Numbered from the stretch's first letter, positions 43,281 to 52,307 are shown. The stretch is 64,000 nucleotides of DNA from Lachnospiraceae bacterium (GCA_017465095.1 JAFTWX010000101.1:1-64000), one strand, 5' to 3'. Notes: generated by a model not told the origin, from the letters alone. A program made the numbers and translations.

Positions 43281-44381
43281 ATGAAAAAATACGGCGTGAT
43301 TATGGCCGGCGGCGGAGGAACGAGATTCTGGCCGCTCAGCAGAAGAGAGAGACCGAAACAGCTTTTAAATCTCAGCGGAAACGACATTATGGTCAATGAG
43401 ACGATTGACCGCATTGCAGCTTCCGTCGGGAAAGAAAACGTGTTTATCGTGACCAATGAGACACAGGCGAAGCTGATGAAAACAGAGACGGCAGGACGTG
43501 TGGATGAGGCGCGGATTCTGGCGGAGCCGGCGGCGCGGAACACAGCTGCTTGTATCGGATATGCGGCCATGGAAATTGTAAAAAAATATGAGGACGGCGT
43601 GATGTGCATCCTGCCTTCCGACCAGTTTGTAAAAAATACAGGTGAATTTACAAAGGTGATGGACGCGGCCATTGAGGCGGCGCAGCAGACCGATATGCTT
43701 GTGACGATCGGAATCCGTCCGACGTTCCCGGCGACAGGATACGGCTACATTGCCACGGAGTCGGAAGCGGACGGGGCAGCAGCGACACCGATCGGACAGA
43801 CCGGAAAAACTTACCGGAAGGTAAAAGAGTTTGTGGAAAAACCGGACTTGGAAACAGCCGAAGGATATGTTGCGAGCGGTAACTATGCCTGGAACAGCGG
43901 AATGTTCATCTGGAAAGCAAGCACAATCCTGAAAAAATTTGAGACACTTCTGCCGGATATTTATGCGTGTCTTGTGGAGATCGGCGATGCTATGGGGACA
44001 CCGGAAGAAGCGGAAGTCATTCAGAGAGTGTATCCGCAAATTCCTAAAATTTCCATCGATTACGGAATTATGGAGCGGAGCCCGGATGTGCTCATGCTGG
44101 AGGGCGACTTTGGATGGAATGATATCGGAAGCTTGGATATGCTTGGCATTGCCAAGGCGGCGGACGAAAAAGGAAACGTACTTTACGGACAGCAGATCAA
44201 CCTCGATACGGAAAATTGCATTTTGTACGGAACAGATAAGCTGATTGCGACCATAGGTGTGAAAGATTTGATTGTTGTCCAGGAGAAGGACGTGGTTCTC
44301 ATCTGTGATGCCAAAAGAGCACAGGATGTAAAAAACATCGTCGGTATTCTCGAAACAGAAGGAAAAGACAATTATTTATAA
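43281..44381 (+). CDS. manC: Mannose-1-phosphate guanylyltransferase
   Basis: A 366-residue enzyme forming GDP-mannose from GTP and mannose-1-phosphate. The signature VIMAGGGGTRFWPLSRRERPKQ near residues 6-27, LAEPAARNTAACIGYAA near 79, PSDQFV and VKEFVEKPD near 177 are typical of ManC. It lacks the phosphomannose isomerase domain of the long bifunctional form. AGAGAGGTG precedes ATG 43281; GTG 43272 is unlikely. GDP-mannose could feed mannosyl residues or, through GDP-fucose enzymes outside the window, the fucosyltransferase-like proteins at 23902, 56228 and 58725. Confidence 0.93.
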   Translation: MKKYGVIMAGGGGTRFWPLSRRERPKQLLNLSGNDIMVNETIDRIAASVGKENVFIVTNETQAKLMKTETAGRVDEARILAEPAARNTAACIGYAAMEIVKKYEDGVMCILPSDQFVKNTGEFTKVMDAAIEAAQQTDMLVTIGIRPTFPATGYGYIATESEADGAAATPIGQTGKTYRKVKEFVEKPDLETAEGYVASGNYAWNSGMFIWKASTILKKFETLLPDIYACLVEIGDAMGTPEEAEVIQRVYPQIPKISIDYGIMERSPDVLMLEGDFGWNDIGSLDMLGIAKAADEKGNVLYGQQINLDTENCILYGTDKLIATIGVKDLIVVQEKDVVLICDAKRAQDVKNIVGILETEGKDNYL

Positions 44382-44400
44382 GATTCGTTTTTGGTAAAAA

Positions 44401-44461
44401 ACTCGAAATGTCAAAAAATGTCGACAAAAAATATTAGACATAGTCGAAAAAAGGGTATATT
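44401..44461 (+). promoter_or_regulatory. Promoter region with candidate Spo0A boxes
   Basis: TGTCGACA at 44419-44426, TAGTCGAAA at 44441-44449 and weaker partial matches TCGAAA (44403) and TGTCAAA (44409) resemble the 0A box TGTCGAA. TTAGAC (44434-44439) with TATATT (44456-44461), spaced 16, is a possible core promoter overlapping these sites. Confidence 0.4.
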
Positions 44462-44511
44462 GTGTTTCTAGTCGTGTAAAAATCCAACTTTTGACAAGAA
44501 GAGGTAAAAAA

Positions 44512-44898
44512 ATGAACAGAGATTTGATTAGGAAAAGGAATTACGTAACAAAATTAATGCTGGAATTAGGGGTTCCGGCGCACCTGAAAGGCTATCATTA
44601 CATAAGGACTGCGGTGCTTATGACTGCAGAGGATATGGAACTGGTAACCAGCATCACAAAGCTGTTATATCCGGACGTTGCCCGCGAGTATCAGACCTCC
44701 GCCCAAAAGGTGGAACGGGCCATCCGAAACGCTATCGAAGTATCATGGCTTCGCGGAAGCGTGGATGCCATTGAAAGAATATTTGTATTTTCTGCGGATC
44801 AGGGGAAGGGACGCCCGACCAACAGCGAATACATTGCAAGACTTGCAGATGAAGTTCAGCTTCATTTCATGGATGATCCTGATAAAAATGACGATTAA
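44512..44898 (+). CDS. Orphan Spo0A C-terminal DNA-binding domain protein
   Basis: A 128-residue protein that matches the Spo0A output domain end to end: GVPAHLKGYHYIRTAV near residue 18, SITKLLYPDVAREYQTSAQKVERAIRNAIEVSW near 45-77 (the recognition helix region) and GRPTNSEYIARLAD near 100. It has no receiver domain, so it cannot be phosphorylated like Spo0A. It could be a constitutive regulator or a competitor for 0A boxes. AGAAGAGGT selects ATG 44512 over TTG 44491. It stands alone between manC and neuB with its own promoter region and a terminator, which suggests a local regulator. Confidence 0.87.
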   Translation: MNRDLIRKRNYVTKLMLELGVPAHLKGYHYIRTAVLMTAEDMELVTSITKLLYPDVAREYQTSAQKVERAIRNAIEVSWLRGSVDAIERIFVFSADQGKGRPTNSEYIARLADEVQLHFMDDPDKNDD

Positions 44899-44920
44899 AG
44901 GGAAATAAAATCGATTTTAT

Positions 44921-44964
44921 GCACCGGACTGTGGGACGACTACGCAGCCCGGTGCTTTTGTTTT
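44921..44964 (+). terminator. Intrinsic terminator after the Spo0A-C gene
   Basis: GCACCGG (44921-44927) pairs with CCGGTGC (44949-44955) around a 21-base loop that can partly pair further, followed by TTTTGTTTTG. Confidence 0.75.
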
Positions 44965-44973
44965 GCGGATTAC

Positions 44974-45003
44974 TTTACAAATATACCGTTTTGGGTGTAA
45001 AAT
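44974..45003 (+). promoter_or_regulatory. Promoter for neuB and the capsule operon
   Basis: TTTACA at 44974-44979 and TAAAAT at 44998-45003 are spaced by 18 bases. As no other clear promoter or terminator was seen up to 64000, this may drive the whole capsule operon. Confidence 0.55.
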
Positions 45004-45041
45004 AATCTAGATATTGCTCTGAAATGAAAAGGAGAAAAAGA

Positions 45042-45923
45042 ATGGCTAATAAAGAAATTAAAATCGGTGATTATATTGTAAATGAGACAAGTCGTCCGTA
45101 CATGATTGCGGAGATCGGAATCAATCACAACGGTGATATTGACATTGCGAAAAAGCTTATGGATGCAGCCAATGCAACCGGCTGGCACAATGTCAAATTT
45201 CAGAAGCGTACCCCGGAGCTTGCGGTTCCGGAAGCGCAGAAGAGCGTACCGCGTTCCACACCTTGGGGCGAAATGACCTATCTCGAATACAAATACAGAG
45301 TTGAGTTTGAAAAGGAACAGTACGACATTATTGATGCTTATTGCAAAGATAAAGGTATGACATGGAGTGCATCTCCGTGGGATATGCCGAGTCTTGAATT
45401 TTTGCTTCAGTACGACATTCCGTACATCAAAGTGGCAAGTGCTTCCAACGGAAGAGACGAGATGATTGCAGAGGCGGCCAAGTCCGGCAAACCGGTTATC
45501 CTCTCCACCGGAATGACGACCATGGAGGAAGTGGACCATGCAGTGGAAGTGCTGGAGAAAAACGGTCACGGAGATTATATTCTCCTCCACACCAACAGCG
45601 CTTATCCGGCGCCGGTGAAAGATCTTAACCTGCGCATGATTGAGACACTTCGCAAGCGCTTCGACTGTCTGGTTGGTTACAGCGGACATGAAGAAAATCT
45701 GGAGCCTTCCATTGCTGCTGCAGTACTCGGTGCATGTGTGATCGAGCGTCATGTGACACTCTCCCACAGCATGTGGGGAAGTGACCACAAAGCCAGCCTG
45801 GAAGTGCACGCTATGGACATGCTCAATAAGCGCGTACAGAATGTTTTTGATGCCCTCGGCACCGGAGAAAAATACATGTCTGAGAGCGAGGCTGCTCAGA
45901 GAAAGAAACTTCGTACCGTCTAA
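45042..45923 (+). CDS. neuB: NeuB-family nonulosonate synthase lacking the SAF domain
   Basis: A 293-residue TIM-barrel enzyme of the NeuB family, which condenses phosphoenolpyruvate with a hexosamine-derived sugar to a nine-carbon acid. AEIGINHNGDIDIAKKL, FQKRTPE, SPWDMPSLEFL, KVASASN, LSTGMTTMEEV, GYSGHE and ERHVTLS are intact. Typical NeuB proteins are about 350 residues and end in an antifreeze-like SAF domain that completes the neighbouring active site; here the stop comes just at the linker. AAAAGGAG selects ATG 45042. No neuA or neuC was found. The product and even the reaction direction are uncertain. Confidence 0.82.
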   Translation: MANKEIKIGDYIVNETSRPYMIAEIGINHNGDIDIAKKLMDAANATGWHNVKFQKRTPELAVPEAQKSVPRSTPWGEMTYLEYKYRVEFEKEQYDIIDAYCKDKGMTWSASPWDMPSLEFLLQYDIPYIKVASASNGRDEMIAEAAKSGKPVILSTGMTTMEEVDHAVEVLEKNGHGDYILLHTNSAYPAPVKDLNLRMIETLRKRFDCLVGYSGHEENLEPSIAAAVLGACVIERHVTLSHSMWGSDHKASLEVHAMDMLNKRVQNVFDALGTGEKYMSESEAAQRKKLRTV

Positions 45924-45949
45924 GACGGATATAGAACAAGAGGTAAGAT

Positions 45950-47374
45950 ATGCAGGCTATTAACCGAAAAAGCAGACTGCTTGAAACGTACAGCTTAATA
46001 TTGATTGATCTGCTTTGTGTGATTGCAGCCCTTGCGACGGCGCTGGTTCTTCGTTTCGGGGATGTGCAAAAAGCGCTTTCCATGCCGGTACATTACACGG
46101 TCGGTATTTACATGATGCTGTTTTCCGTTCTGTACAATGTGATGGCAGACTGGAACCGCGGCTTTTTTAAACGTGGTTATTTCGTAGAGTTTATTGCAAT
46201 CGTTAAATACGATGTGGTCATGATGGCAGCGATTGCATGCATTATGTACGTGACGCATGTGGCGGGAGATTATTCCAGATTGACCTTCGGTTTTTTTGCA
46301 GTGGCTAATCTGCTTTATACGATGGCGGCGCATTGTGCATTTAAAGCTTTTATGCTCAAGTACTACCGCAAGAGCAGCAGCAGTGACAAAGTCATGATTG
46401 TGACGGAAGCAGACTATGCAGAGGATATTTTGAAACGCATCAAGGCCTCCGGCTCCTGGGACTATGAAGTGACGGCGCTGGCGATTCTCGATTCGGATTT
46501 TGAAGGAGAAGAGATTATGGGCATTCCGGTAGTTGCCGGAAAGCACGACCTGTTTGATGTGTCGAGACAGATGCCGCTGGATCAGGTGTTTATGTACCTT
46601 CCGGGGATGCCGGCGAAAGAAGTGCGCGCTTACATTTTGGACTTCCAGTCCATGGGCGTGATCTGTCACTACAATGTGGAGATGAAAGAGCTGAATCTGG
46701 CGGGCAAGACAGCAGGTGACTTCGCGGGATATGCGGTTATGACATTCTCCATGCAGTATTTTGACTACCGCCGTATGATTGTCAAACGTTTTGTGGATAT
46801 TCTCGGCGGACTGGTGGGAAGCATTATCACCATCGTGCTGACACCGTTTGTGGCACTGGCCATCAAAATTGAGTCGAGAGGCCCTGTCTTTTTTGCCCAG
46901 ACACGAATCGGCAAAAACGGCAGACGCTTTAAAATATACAAATTCCGCTCCATGTACATGGATGCGGAGGAACGCAAAAAAGAGCTGGCCGAGCAAAATG
47001 AAATGGCAGACGGCTTGATGTTCAAGATGGAAAACGATCCCCGCATCACCAAGGTGGGTAAATTTATCCGTAAGACGAGCATCGACGAGTTCCCACAGTT
47101 CTTTAATATTTTGCGGGGCGATATGAGTCTGGTAGGTACCAGACCGCCGACCGTGGATGAGTTCGAGCAGTACAGCAACCACTACCGGAGACGAATGAGC
47201 ATCACGCCGGGACTGACCGGTATGTGGCAGGTAAAAGGCCGCGGCAAAGTAACCGAGTTTGAAGATGTGGTAAAGATGGATCTGGATTATATCGATCACT
47301 GGTCATTATCACTTGATATGAAAATCATGTTCCAGACAGTGTGGGTAGTTTTGTTTGGAAGAGGAGCGAAGTAA
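45950..47374 (+). CDS. Polyprenyl glycosylphosphotransferase (WbaP/CpsE-like initiating enzyme)
   Basis: A 474-residue membrane enzyme that starts a lipid-linked glycan by moving a sugar-1-phosphate to undecaprenyl phosphate. It has four N-terminal helices, a Rossmann-like middle and a C-terminal catalytic domain with a re-entrant helix near residues 278-304, then TRIGKNGRRFKIYKFRSMY, the Asp-Glu pair in TSIDEFPQFFNILRGDMSLVGTRP and ITPGLTGMWQV. All are hallmarks of the PHPT family. It is the first enzyme of the capsule operon and precedes the Wzz-like gene by 12 bases. The first sugar is probably a hexose or 6-deoxyhexosamine phosphate. Confidence 0.93.
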   Translation: MQAINRKSRLLETYSLILIDLLCVIAALATALVLRFGDVQKALSMPVHYTVGIYMMLFSVLYNVMADWNRGFFKRGYFVEFIAIVKYDVVMMAAIACIMYVTHVAGDYSRLTFGFFAVANLLYTMAAHCAFKAFMLKYYRKSSSSDKVMIVTEADYAEDILKRIKASGSWDYEVTALAILDSDFEGEEIMGIPVVAGKHDLFDVSRQMPLDQVFMYLPGMPAKEVRAYILDFQSMGVICHYNVEMKELNLAGKTAGDFAGYAVMTFSMQYFDYRRMIVKRFVDILGGLVGSIITIVLTPFVALAIKIESRGPVFFAQTRIGKNGRRFKIYKFRSMYMDAEERKKELAEQNEMADGLMFKMENDPRITKVGKFIRKTSIDEFPQFFNILRGDMSLVGTRPPTVDEFEQYSNHYRRRMSITPGLTGMWQVKGRGKVTEFEDVVKMDLDYIDHWSLSLDMKIMFQTVWVVLFGRGAK

Positions 47375-47386
47375 GGAGAATACAGA

Positions 47387-48859
47387 ATGGGAAAAGGATT
47401 AGAACAAAGAGAAATTAATCTGTGGGATATGTTGTGGGCTGTTTGCTTAAAATGGAGAAGTATCCTTGTGTGCGCTGTTATTTTGGCAATGCTGGCGGGT
47501 GGACTTAGTTATGTTAGAAACGCGCAGTCTCTGGAGGCGGAAAATAAAGAAATATCTCTCGAAGATATGGAGAAAGCGTTAGATTATGAAAGTAAAAAGT
47601 CATTAGAAGTATATTTTGAATATATGGATGCATATGAGAGTCAAAAAAAATACAATGAAACAGCTCCGATTATGCAATTAGATGCCAATGCGTTTTATAA
47701 AGGGGAAGTAAGCTATTATATAGATAATAATTTTAAGGTTGAATATCCTCTTGTTGATACAAATAATGATATTGTTGCACTGGTTAATACTTACAAAGCC
47801 GCTTTGAATTCTCAGGGATTTCTTGATGAAGCAAAAGAGGTTTTAGGTGAGCAGTTGATTGAAAATCAATATGTAACAGAAATGATTGATTTTATGAATG
47901 CTTATGGAGATACGACGACCATTGAAACCAATGAAGCGGAAGGTGTTTTAACGATATCTGTGTATGCAAACGATGAAGAGACGTGTTATGCATTAAAAGA
48001 ACTTGTTAAAGAGAGCATAAATGCTTACCAAAAGGAAGCAGGCTCTCAATTCGGAAAACATGACTTGGTATTGTTACAAGATGTGTGTGAGTTTGTGGCG
48101 GATGAAGATTTGCTGGATTACCAAAAAAGAAATGTTGACAGAATGCAGACTAGCGCCAATTATATGACTAGCTTTGAGTCAAAGTTTTCAACACAACAAT
48201 TTCAGTATAAAGATCTATATCTAAAAAATAATGGCAAAGAAAACGGTTCGGCAGTGCAAGAAGCTACAAGTATTAAAGAGTCACCAATTGTTAGTATAAA
48301 ACTTGTATTAATAGGTTTTGTTGGCGGCGCAGTGTTAATGTTTGGTTTATGGGCGTTATTATATATATTCAGTAGTAAATTGCGCTTAGAAGATGACTAT
48401 GAGTTGGTTTTTGAAAGCAAATTATTAGGTAATGTACCGATGGAGAAGAAAACGAAAAGAAAATGGTTTTGGTTTATAGATTTCGTTTTTGAGAAATTGC
48501 GTCACTTTAATAAAAGATATTTTGAAAAAGAAGAAGCTCTTGACATGATAGCAGCCAATATCCGTATCGCTATGCAGAAAGCGAATGCTTGTAAAGTTAT
48601 GGTTACGGGGGCTGTGTGCGGGGATGATGAAAAAAATGTTGCAGAACAAATTGCAAGCCGATTAAAAAAAGATGGCATAGAGATTGTGTTTGGGAATTCT
48701 ATTTTATATGATGCGGAAGCGCTTGAAAAGCTTGTAGAATTGGGAAGTGTAGTACTTGTGGAAAAGGCGGAAAAATCATTATATAAGGAAATCCAGCGAG
48801 AAATTGAGATTTGTTTGCATCAAGGAGTTAATCTCGTAGGTAGTGTTGTAGTGTACTAA
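47387..48859 (+). CDS. Wzz-like chain-length protein fused to a degenerate BY-kinase domain
   Basis: A 490-residue protein. Helices near residues 24-42 and 304-328 flank an outside domain of about 260 residues, the Wzz/CpsC layout that controls polysaccharide length. The cytoplasmic part after residue 380 looks like a bacterial tyrosine kinase (EEALDMIAANIRIAMQ near residue 383, later VVLVEKAEKSLYKEIQREIE and LVGSVVVY) but the Walker A region reads MVTGAVCGDDEKNVAEQIA without the GKST, and no clear Walker B Asp pair or C-terminal Tyr cluster remains. It is therefore probably a non-catalytic kinase relative. No separate CpsD-type kinase is in the window. Confidence 0.78.
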   Translation: MGKGLEQREINLWDMLWAVCLKWRSILVCAVILAMLAGGLSYVRNAQSLEAENKEISLEDMEKALDYESKKSLEVYFEYMDAYESQKKYNETAPIMQLDANAFYKGEVSYYIDNNFKVEYPLVDTNNDIVALVNTYKAALNSQGFLDEAKEVLGEQLIENQYVTEMIDFMNAYGDTTTIETNEAEGVLTISVYANDEETCYALKELVKESINAYQKEAGSQFGKHDLVLLQDVCEFVADEDLLDYQKRNVDRMQTSANYMTSFESKFSTQQFQYKDLYLKNNGKENGSAVQEATSIKESPIVSIKLVLIGFVGGAVLMFGLWALLYIFSSKLRLEDDYELVFESKLLGNVPMEKKTKRKWFWFIDFVFEKLRHFNKRYFEKEEALDMIAANIRIAMQKANACKVMVTGAVCGDDEKNVAEQIASRLKKDGIEIVFGNSILYDAEALEKLVELGSVVLVEKAEKSLYKEIQREIEICLHQGVNLVGSVVVY

Positions 48860-48882
48860 TTCAAATAAGGTAGGATAATAAT

Positions 48883-50094
48883 ATGCAACATGTTTTTATT
48901 GTTGGAGCAAAATCATTGGGTGCATATGGTGGTTACGAGACTTTTGTAAATAAATTAACCGAATACCATCAGTATAATAAAAAAATAAAATATCATATAG
49001 CTTGTAAGGCGAATGGTGATGGTTCGATGAATGAAAAGGGACTGCCTGAAGTTACAAAGCTTGATGATAAGCAATTTGAGTATAAAAACGCACACTGTTT
49101 TAAGTTAGAAGTACCTCAAATTGGACCGGCGCAGGCAATATATTATGATATTTTGGCTTTGAATTATTGTTGCGAGTATATCCGCAAAAATAGTATTAGC
49201 GGTGCAATTGTATATATTCTTGCTTGCCGCATTGGACCTTTTGCTGCTTTTTTTGAGAAAAAAATTCATGATTTAGGAGGGAAGGTATATGTAAATCCGG
49301 ATGGTCATGAATGGAAGAGGACAAAATGGCCGGTTCTTGTGCGCAAGTATTGGAAGTATTCTGAGCGTCTAATGGTTAAGCATGCGGATTTGTTAGTGTG
49401 CGATAGCAAAAATATTGAGAAGTATATTTGTCAGGAGTATAACAAATATAATCCTCAAACAACGTATATTGCTTATGGTGCAGATATGAGCCGTTCTGTT
49501 TTGGCAGATAATGATGAGAAGTTGCAACAATGGTATGAAAAGAATGGTTTAAAAGAAAAAAAATATTATCTTGTGGTTGGAAGATTTGTTCCGGAAAATA
49601 ATTACGAAACAATGATTCGAGAATTTATGACGTCAGACACAAAGAAGGATTTGGTAATTATTACAAATGTGACAAAAAATAAGTTTTATAATTATTTGTC
49701 TAAATCTACCGGATTTGAAGCTGATTCAAGAATTAAGTTTGTCGGAACAGTCTATGACCAAGAATTGCTGAAAAAAATACGAGAAAAAGCATTTGCATAT
49801 ATTCACGGACATGAGGTTGGAGGGACAAATCCCAGTTTGATAGAAGCATTGAGTAGTACCGAGCTTAATCTGTTGTTGGATGTTGGATTTAATCAAGAGG
49901 TTGCTGAGGATGGAGCAGTTTACTTTGGAAAAGAGCATGGCGGATTAGCTCGTCTTATCTCAAATGTGGAAAATATGTCGAGTGAAGAAAGAATGCAATT
50001 AGGAAAGAAAGCATATGAACGAGTAATGCAATGTTATTCATGGGATTATATTGCTTCTGAGTATGAAAAATTATTTTTAAATAGAAAAATATAA
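48883..50094 (+). CDS. WchF-like rhamnosyltransferase (DUF1972/GT4)
   Basis: A 403-residue GT-B enzyme. The N-terminal DUF1972 segment ([21 protein letters not shown]) and [24 protein letters not shown] near residue 139 closely follow the Cps2T/WchF group, which adds beta-1,4-linked L-rhamnose as the second sugar in many streptococcal capsules. [15 protein letters not shown] near 228 and [17 protein letters not shown] near 307 form the donor-binding part. Rhamnose supply would need rmlD at 26870 and rmlABC elsewhere. From here on the sequence is visibly AT-rich. Confidence 0.85.
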   Translation: MQHVFIVGAKSLGAYGGYETFVNKLTEYHQYNKKIKYHIACKANGDGSMNEKGLPEVTKLDDKQFEYKNAHCFKLEVPQIGPAQAIYYDILALNYCCEYIRKNSISGAIVYILACRIGPFAAFFEKKIHDLGGKVYVNPDGHEWKRTKWPVLVRKYWKYSERLMVKHADLLVCDSKNIEKYICQEYNKYNPQTTYIAYGADMSRSVLADNDEKLQQWYEKNGLKEKKYYLVVGRFVPENNYETMIREFMTSDTKKDLVIITNVTKNKFYNYLSKSTGFEADSRIKFVGTVYDQELLKKIREKAFAYIHGHEVGGTNPSLIEALSSTELNLLLDVGFNQEVAEDGAVYFGKEHGGLARLISNVENMSSEERMQLGKKAYERVMQCYSWDYIASEYEKLFLNRKI

Positions 50095-50105
50095 GAGGAA
50101 AAAAT

Positions 50106-50498
50106 ATGAAAAGAGTTATTACGTACGGAACGTTTGATTTGTTGCACTATGGTCATATAAATTTATTACAGAGAGCAAAGGCATTAGGAGATTATTTGAT
50201 AGTTGTGCTTTCGACGGATGAATTTAACTGGAATGAAAAACAAAAAAAATGCTATTTTTCTTATGAACAAAGAAAAACGTTGTTAGAGGCAATTCGATAT
50301 GTAGATTTAGTCATTCCTGAGACGTGCTGGGAACAAAAAAAGACAGATGTACATGAATATCACATTGATACATTTGTTATGGGAAATGATTGGGAAGGGA
50401 AATTTGATTTTTTGAAAGACGAGGGGGTAGATGTTGTATATCTTCCGCGTACTCCCGAGATTAGTACAACGCAAATTAAAGAAGAATTGAATAAATAA
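50106..50498 (+). CDS. tagD: Glycerol-3-phosphate cytidylyltransferase
   Basis: A 130-residue nucleotidyltransferase that makes CDP-glycerol from CTP and glycerol-3-phosphate. [15 protein letters not shown] holds the HxGH motif (residues 14-17), and [14 protein letters not shown] at the end is the family's ISTT signature. Its length is that of stand-alone TagD. It lies 11 bases after the rhamnosyltransferase gene and 17 bases before a LicD-type gene. Together they point to glycerol-phosphate, or another polyol-phosphate, attached to the glycan rather than to a wall teichoic acid locus, since tagA, tagB and tagF are absent. Confidence 0.92.
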   Translation: MKRVITYGTFDLLHYGHINLLQRAKALGDYLIVVLSTDEFNWNEKQKKCYFSYEQRKTLLEAIRYVDLVIPETCWEQKKTDVHEYHIDTFVMGNDWEGKFDFLKDEGVDVVYLPRTPEISTTQIKEELNK

Positions 50499-50515
50499 CA
50501 TTATGTGAGGATGGT

Positions 50516-51349
50516 ATGGAAAATATTGAAAGATTGCATCAAATCGATATCGAAATAGTAAAAGAAGTTGTAAAAATTTGTGATAAGCATAATCTTCTTT
50601 ATTACATGATTGGCGGAACGATGCTTGGAGCGATTAGACATAAAGGATTTATTCCGTGGGATGATGATGTTGATTTGGGAATGCCTAGAGAAGATTATGA
50701 AGAGTTTTTAAAAATAGCATCTAAAGAGTTGCCAGACTATTTAAAAATAGTAAATTATCGGACAGATCCTAAATACCAGTATTATATTACGAGGGTCTTG
50801 GATACAAATACAAAAGTAATTGAAGAACGTATTGGTAATGATAGCAAATATACACATGCATCTATTGATATTTTTCCGATTGATGGAACTCCAAATAATG
50901 TTCTTTTCAGAAAAATATATTTTTTTAGGGTCTTATCACATCGAGCGTTGATGTCTTTATGCTATAAAGACTCTATCGATAGAAAAAGAAAAAGAGGATT
51001 AATCGAAAAAGCTTTTTTGTGGATTATGGAGCATATTCCTGTTGAAAAATTTACAACACCTTACAAACAGAAATGTAAAATAGATAGATTAATGAGGAAG
51101 CAAGATGTAAAACGATCAAAATATATAGGAAACATTATGGGGGCGTATCGAACAAGAGAAATAGTTCCGAAAGAGTTTTACGGTAAGGGGAAGTTTTATC
51201 AATTTGAAGATATACAACTTAGAGGATTAGCGATGTATGATGAATATTTAAAACATACTTATGGAAATTATATGGAGCTTCCGCCGGAGGATAAGAGAAA
51301 AACACATTTTAAGATTATAGAGATTCACGGAGAGAAGGTAGCGGATTAA
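50516..51349 (+). CDS. LicD family phosphotransferase
   Basis: A 277-residue LicD protein. LicD-family enzymes move phosphocholine or a polyol phosphate from a CDP donor onto a sugar. The first 45 residues (CDKHNLLYYMIGGTMLGAIRHKGFIPWDDDVDLGMPREDYEEF) have the family's nucleotidyltransferase-like Gly-Gly-Thr and Asp-Asp-Asp-Val-Asp motifs. The protein is soluble and basic, likely peripheral to the membrane. Because tagD is adjacent and no choline genes were seen, CDP-glycerol is the more likely donor. GTGAGG lies before the start. Confidence 0.9.
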   Translation: MENIERLHQIDIEIVKEVVKICDKHNLLYYMIGGTMLGAIRHKGFIPWDDDVDLGMPREDYEEFLKIASKELPDYLKIVNYRTDPKYQYYITRVLDTNTKVIEERIGNDSKYTHASIDIFPIDGTPNNVLFRKIYFFRVLSHRALMSLCYKDSIDRKRKRGLIEKAFLWIMEHIPVEKFTTPYKQKCKIDRLMRKQDVKRSKYIGNIMGAYRTREIVPKEFYGKGKFYQFEDIQLRGLAMYDEYLKHTYGNYMELPPEDKRKTHFKIIEIHGEKVAD

Positions 51350-51356
51350 AAAGAGA

Positions 51357-52307
51357 ATGAGCGAATTTAGTAAAATATTTAAAAAAGTTAATGGGATGCA
51401 GCAATTAAAACAATATGCAAAAGCACATGTTTTGTTGCATGCTTTAGTTCAAACTGCTGTTGTAGGAGTGTCTAAAAAATCCTTGGAAATTGTACGGTTG
51501 TCTGTTAGAAATAAAATTCTGCAGAAACTCAGAAAGAAAAATAAAAAGTTTATTGCGGATTGTGTAGACAAGTTATCCAGTGAAGTGTTAGAAAAAAAGC
51601 ACGAAAAGAGGATATGGATTGCTTGGTTTCAAGGAATAGAGCAAGCCCCATATATTGTAAAAAGGTGTTATCAATCGATAGTGAAACAATTTGGTGATTA
51701 TGAAATTACAGTTATAACAGATAAGAACTATGCTGATTATGTTGTGTTTCCGGAATATATTGTTGAAAAATACCAAAAAGGTCTTATTACGAAAACGCAT
51801 TTTTCTGATTTGCTCAGAATTGAGTTGTTATCAGAATATGGAGGCACATGGATAGATGCAACTGTTTTTTGTAGTGGCGGAGATATTCCGAAATATATGT
51901 TAGAGTCGGACTTGTTTTTGTTCCAAATTTTGAAACCGGGATTAGATGGCTGCTCGACGGCTATTTCCAGTTGGTTTATTACGGCATCTAGCGATAGCAA
52001 AATTATAAGACTTGTCAGAGAGTTACTATATAATTATTGGAGACATGCGAATTCACTGATTGATTATTTTTTGATACATGATTTCTTTCAGTTGGCCATT
52101 GAAGCGTTTCCGGAGGAATGGAAAGAAGTCATACCTGTTTGCAACTCGCTTCCTCACATTTTACAGTTGAATTTTTTTGAGAGATATGATGAAGAAAAAT
52201 GGGAAGCTATCAGAAATATGACGCCATTTCATAAATTGAGTTATAAGTGGAGTGACGAACAATTAAAACTCGAAAAAACATTTTATCAAAAAATAGTTGC
52301 ACAGTAA
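51357..52307 (+). CDS. Capsular polysaccharide synthesis glycosyltransferase (GT32-like)
   Basis: A 316-residue protein of the Caps_synth/GT32-like group. RIWIAWFQGIEQAPYIVKRCYQSI near residue 82 and HFSDLLRIELLSEYGGTWIDATVF near 147-170 are the classical blocks, with the Trp-Ile-Asp standing for the DxD region that binds the nucleotide sugar and metal. The first 80 residues are basic and helical. It lies 7 bases after the LicD gene. The sugar is unknown; relatives use galactose, GlcNAc or mannose donors. Ribosome binding site is weak, which may mean coupling to licD translation. Confidence 0.85.
   Translation: MSEFSKIFKKVNGMQQLKQYAKAHVLLHALVQTAVVGVSKKSLEIVRLSVRNKILQKLRKKNKKFIADCVDKLSSEVLEKKHEKRIWIAWFQGIEQAPYIVKRCYQSIVKQFGDYEITVITDKNYADYVVFPEYIVEKYQKGLITKTHFSDLLRIELLSEYGGTWIDATVFCSGGDIPKYMLESDLFLFQILKPGLDGCSTAISSWFITASSDSKIIRLVRELLYNYWRHANSLIDYFLIHDFFQLAIEAFPEEWKEVIPVCNSLPHILQLNFFERYDEEKWEAIRNMTPFHKLSYKWSDEQLKLEKTFYQKIVAQ

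Noticed and set aside
45881..45950. A broken SAF domain of NeuB caused by a frameshift
   Set aside because: Only 26 bases lie between the stop and the next gene, and no frame there encodes SAF-like sequence. The domain is absent, not disrupted.
45995..47299. A 434-codon open frame on the minus strand within the initiating transferase gene
   Set aside because: It lies wholly inside a clearly conserved gene in the other direction, is rich in His, Cys and Arg with no domain pattern, and has no convincing ribosome binding site. It is a shadow.
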